This document shows positions 8,655 to 9,159 of a DNA stretch of 9,159 bases, piece by piece (the first letter of the stretch is position 1; every line of letters begins with the position of its first letter). The translations under genes were made by a program, and so were the position numbers. The notes below the pieces were generated by a model, which was not told the DNA's origin, made no database searches, and saw only the letters and a list, made by a program, of their open reading frames with translations. Source of the DNA: Paludibacter sp. (GTDB lineage Bacteria; Bacteroidota; Bacteroidia; Bacteroidales; Paludibacteraceae); contig JAGPIU010000026.1 of assembly GCA_018054805.1 (NCBI GenBank), forward strand, positions 1 through 9,159, written 5' to 3'.

Positions 8655-8778
8655 TTTCGTTTGTTAGAATGTGATTTTTCACTCTTTTATTCGTCCATAA
8701 AATTAGTTTTTTTATTTGTTTATTAATTATCCTTTTTATCTTATTTTTCAAATTGTATTTTGTACATTATGTCCTGTG

Positions 8779-8786
8779 CAAAGATA
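8779..8786 (-). promoter_or_regulatory. Putative -7 promoter box of the PUL operon (TATCTTTG)
   Basis: The minus strand reads TATCTTTG, an exact match to the Bacteroidota -7 consensus TAnnTTTG. Transcription would start near 8773, giving a leader of about 300 nt before susC. The expected -33 position (about 8804-8810) has no clear TTTG. A weak -33 fits a promoter that depends on an activator, as PUL promoters usually do, but this is inference. Confidence 0.6.
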
Positions 8787-8838
8787 AAATACTAACATTC
8801 TTTTTACAGAGTAATATCATATCATCTTTTTGCTCAAC

Positions 8839-8886
8839 TGTTACATTTGGCTTGTATTTGTAACATTTTCTTTCCTGTATGTTACA
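8839..8886. promoter_or_regulatory. Three TGTWACA sites at 20- and 21-bp spacing (candidate operator)
   Basis: TGTTACA occurs at 8839-8845, TGTAACA at 8859-8865 and TGTTACA at 8880-8886. The first two extend to TGTWACATTT, so on the minus strand they are near-identical 10-mers in direct repeat with period 20. The spacing is about two helical turns, which places all three on one face of the DNA. They lie about 65-115 bp upstream of the predicted operon start, where an activator would bind. A hybrid two-component regulator with an AraC-type DNA-binding domain, common in xylan PULs, is a candidate, but none is encoded in the window. Confidence 0.45.
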
Positions 8887-8988
8887 CAGCCATAAAAACT
8901 AATCAGATCACAGATATATTCAGACCGGATTTGGAACATAAGTCTAAACTTGATGACATGACACCCATCCTACAGATTTACTTTTTAC

Positions 8989-8996
8989 TACCTTTG
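8989..8996 (+). promoter_or_regulatory. Putative -7 promoter box of the divergent gene (TACCTTTG)
   Basis: TACCTTTG matches the Bacteroidota TAnnTTTG consensus and lies 36 nt before the ATG at 9033. The predicted start near 9002 leaves a leader of about 30 nt. No convincing TTTG lies at the usual -33 distance. Confidence 0.55.
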
Positions 8997-9032
8997 TCCT
9001 TTCGTTTAAATTTCCAACACATTATTATTAAG

Positions 9033-9159
9033 ATGAAACAACTTCGAATTCCTGCTTTACTCATACTTTTTTGCCTTCCGTTAGGACTTATCGGACAAAA
9101 CAAAGTCAGCACCCGCATTATGGAAATGGGACGCACCGACAACCGCACCATGCAGCATC
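9033..9159 (+). CDS. N-terminus of a secreted protein, probably an M28-family peptidase (partial)
   Basis: Only 42 codons are visible before the window ends. The first 22 or so residues (MKQLRIPALLILFCLPLGLIGQ) form a signal peptide, probably cleaved near Gly-Gln, so the product is exported. The mature start reads KVSTRIMEMGRTDNRTMQH. From memory, exported M28-family metallopeptidases of Bacteroidota often begin with a similar I-E-GKTDN-x-MxHLD segment before the catalytic domain, so I suggest that family. No zinc ligand or catalytic residue lies within the window, so the identification is tentative. The gene is divergent from the PUL and has its own promoter box 37 nt upstream, which suggests independent regulation and a role unrelated to xylan. 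Confidence 0.6.
   Translation, partial: MKQLRIPALLILFCLPLGLIGQNKVSTRIMEMGRTDNRTMQH

Larger units (their letters stand above)
8454..8679 (-). repeat. Four copies of TGTGATTTT around and upstream of the susC start
   Basis: TGTGATTTT (plus-strand reading; AAAATCACA in the transcript) occurs at 8454-8462, 8465-8473, 8525-8533 and 8670-8678. The last three extend to the 11-mer ATGTGATTTTT. Two of them share the 13-mer TCATGTGATTTTT at 8462-8474 and 8522-8534, exactly 60 nt apart. These two place the same AAAAATCACATG initiation context over the susC ATG and over an upstream ATG. The first copy lies in susC codons 2-4. Confidence 0.7.
8466..9032. other. Divergent intergenic region with the susC leader and two promoters
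   Basis: This AT-rich stretch of 567 nt separates the PUL operon from the divergent gene. Reading from left to right it holds a 12-codon upstream ORF, repeated TGTGATTTT elements, a hairpin with a T-rich tract, a second perfect hairpin, a low-complexity A/T-rich segment (about 8681-8760), the minus-strand promoter box, three TGTWACA sites, an unremarkable segment (about 8890-8985) and the plus-strand promoter box. I see no tRNA, transposon or CRISPR in it. Confidence 0.9.

Noticed and set aside
8536..8751. Minus-strand open frame of 71 codons in the susC leader
   Set aside because: It starts with TTG, has no convincing ribosome binding site, and begins with a Lys/Ile/Asn-rich stretch typical of AT-rich noncoding DNA. 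It also overlaps the predicted leader hairpins.

Overview
The window is the upstream end of a polysaccharide utilization locus (PUL) from a member of the Bacteroidota, probably order Bacteroidales or Marinilabiliales. The evidence is an adjacent SusC/SusD pair, lipoprotein signals followed by acidic residues, A-rich start regions without strong Shine-Dalgarno sequences, and promoter boxes matching the Bacteroidota -7 consensus TAnnTTTG. I cannot name the genus from the sequence alone.

Four genes lie head to tail on the minus strand, separated by only 15-22 nt, so they are almost certainly one transcript. In transcription order they are a SusC-family TonB-dependent transporter (8465-5316), a SusD-family glycan-binding lipoprotein (5293-3650), an IPT/TIG-type surface glycan-binding lipoprotein (3634-2231) and a lipoprotein GH10 endo-xylanase with two carbohydrate-binding modules inserted in its catalytic domain (2209-2). 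This gene order is the known core of Bacteroidota xylan PULs. The xylanase cuts xylan at the cell surface, the two binding lipoproteins hold the chains, and SusC/SusD import the oligosaccharides. The operon probably continues past position 1, where further xylan-degrading enzymes would be expected. No regulator gene is in view.

The 567-nt gap 8466-9032 separates this operon from a divergent plus-strand gene, of which only the first 42 codons are visible. Its N-terminus resembles Bacteroidota M28-family peptidases, so it is probably not part of the xylan system.

The least ordinary part of the window is this gap. A minus-strand promoter box at 8779-8786 predicts a leader of about 300 nt ahead of susC. 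The leader carries a perfect 7-bp hairpin, a second hairpin followed by a T-rich tract (a possible attenuator), three copies of an 11-mer, two of which overlap start codons, and a 12-codon upstream ORF in frame with susC. Upstream of the promoter are three TGTWACA sites spaced 20 and 21 bp apart, a plausible binding site for the missing activator. These regulatory readings are inferences from sequence pattern. The coding content is a familiar system, and I see no novel protein machinery.
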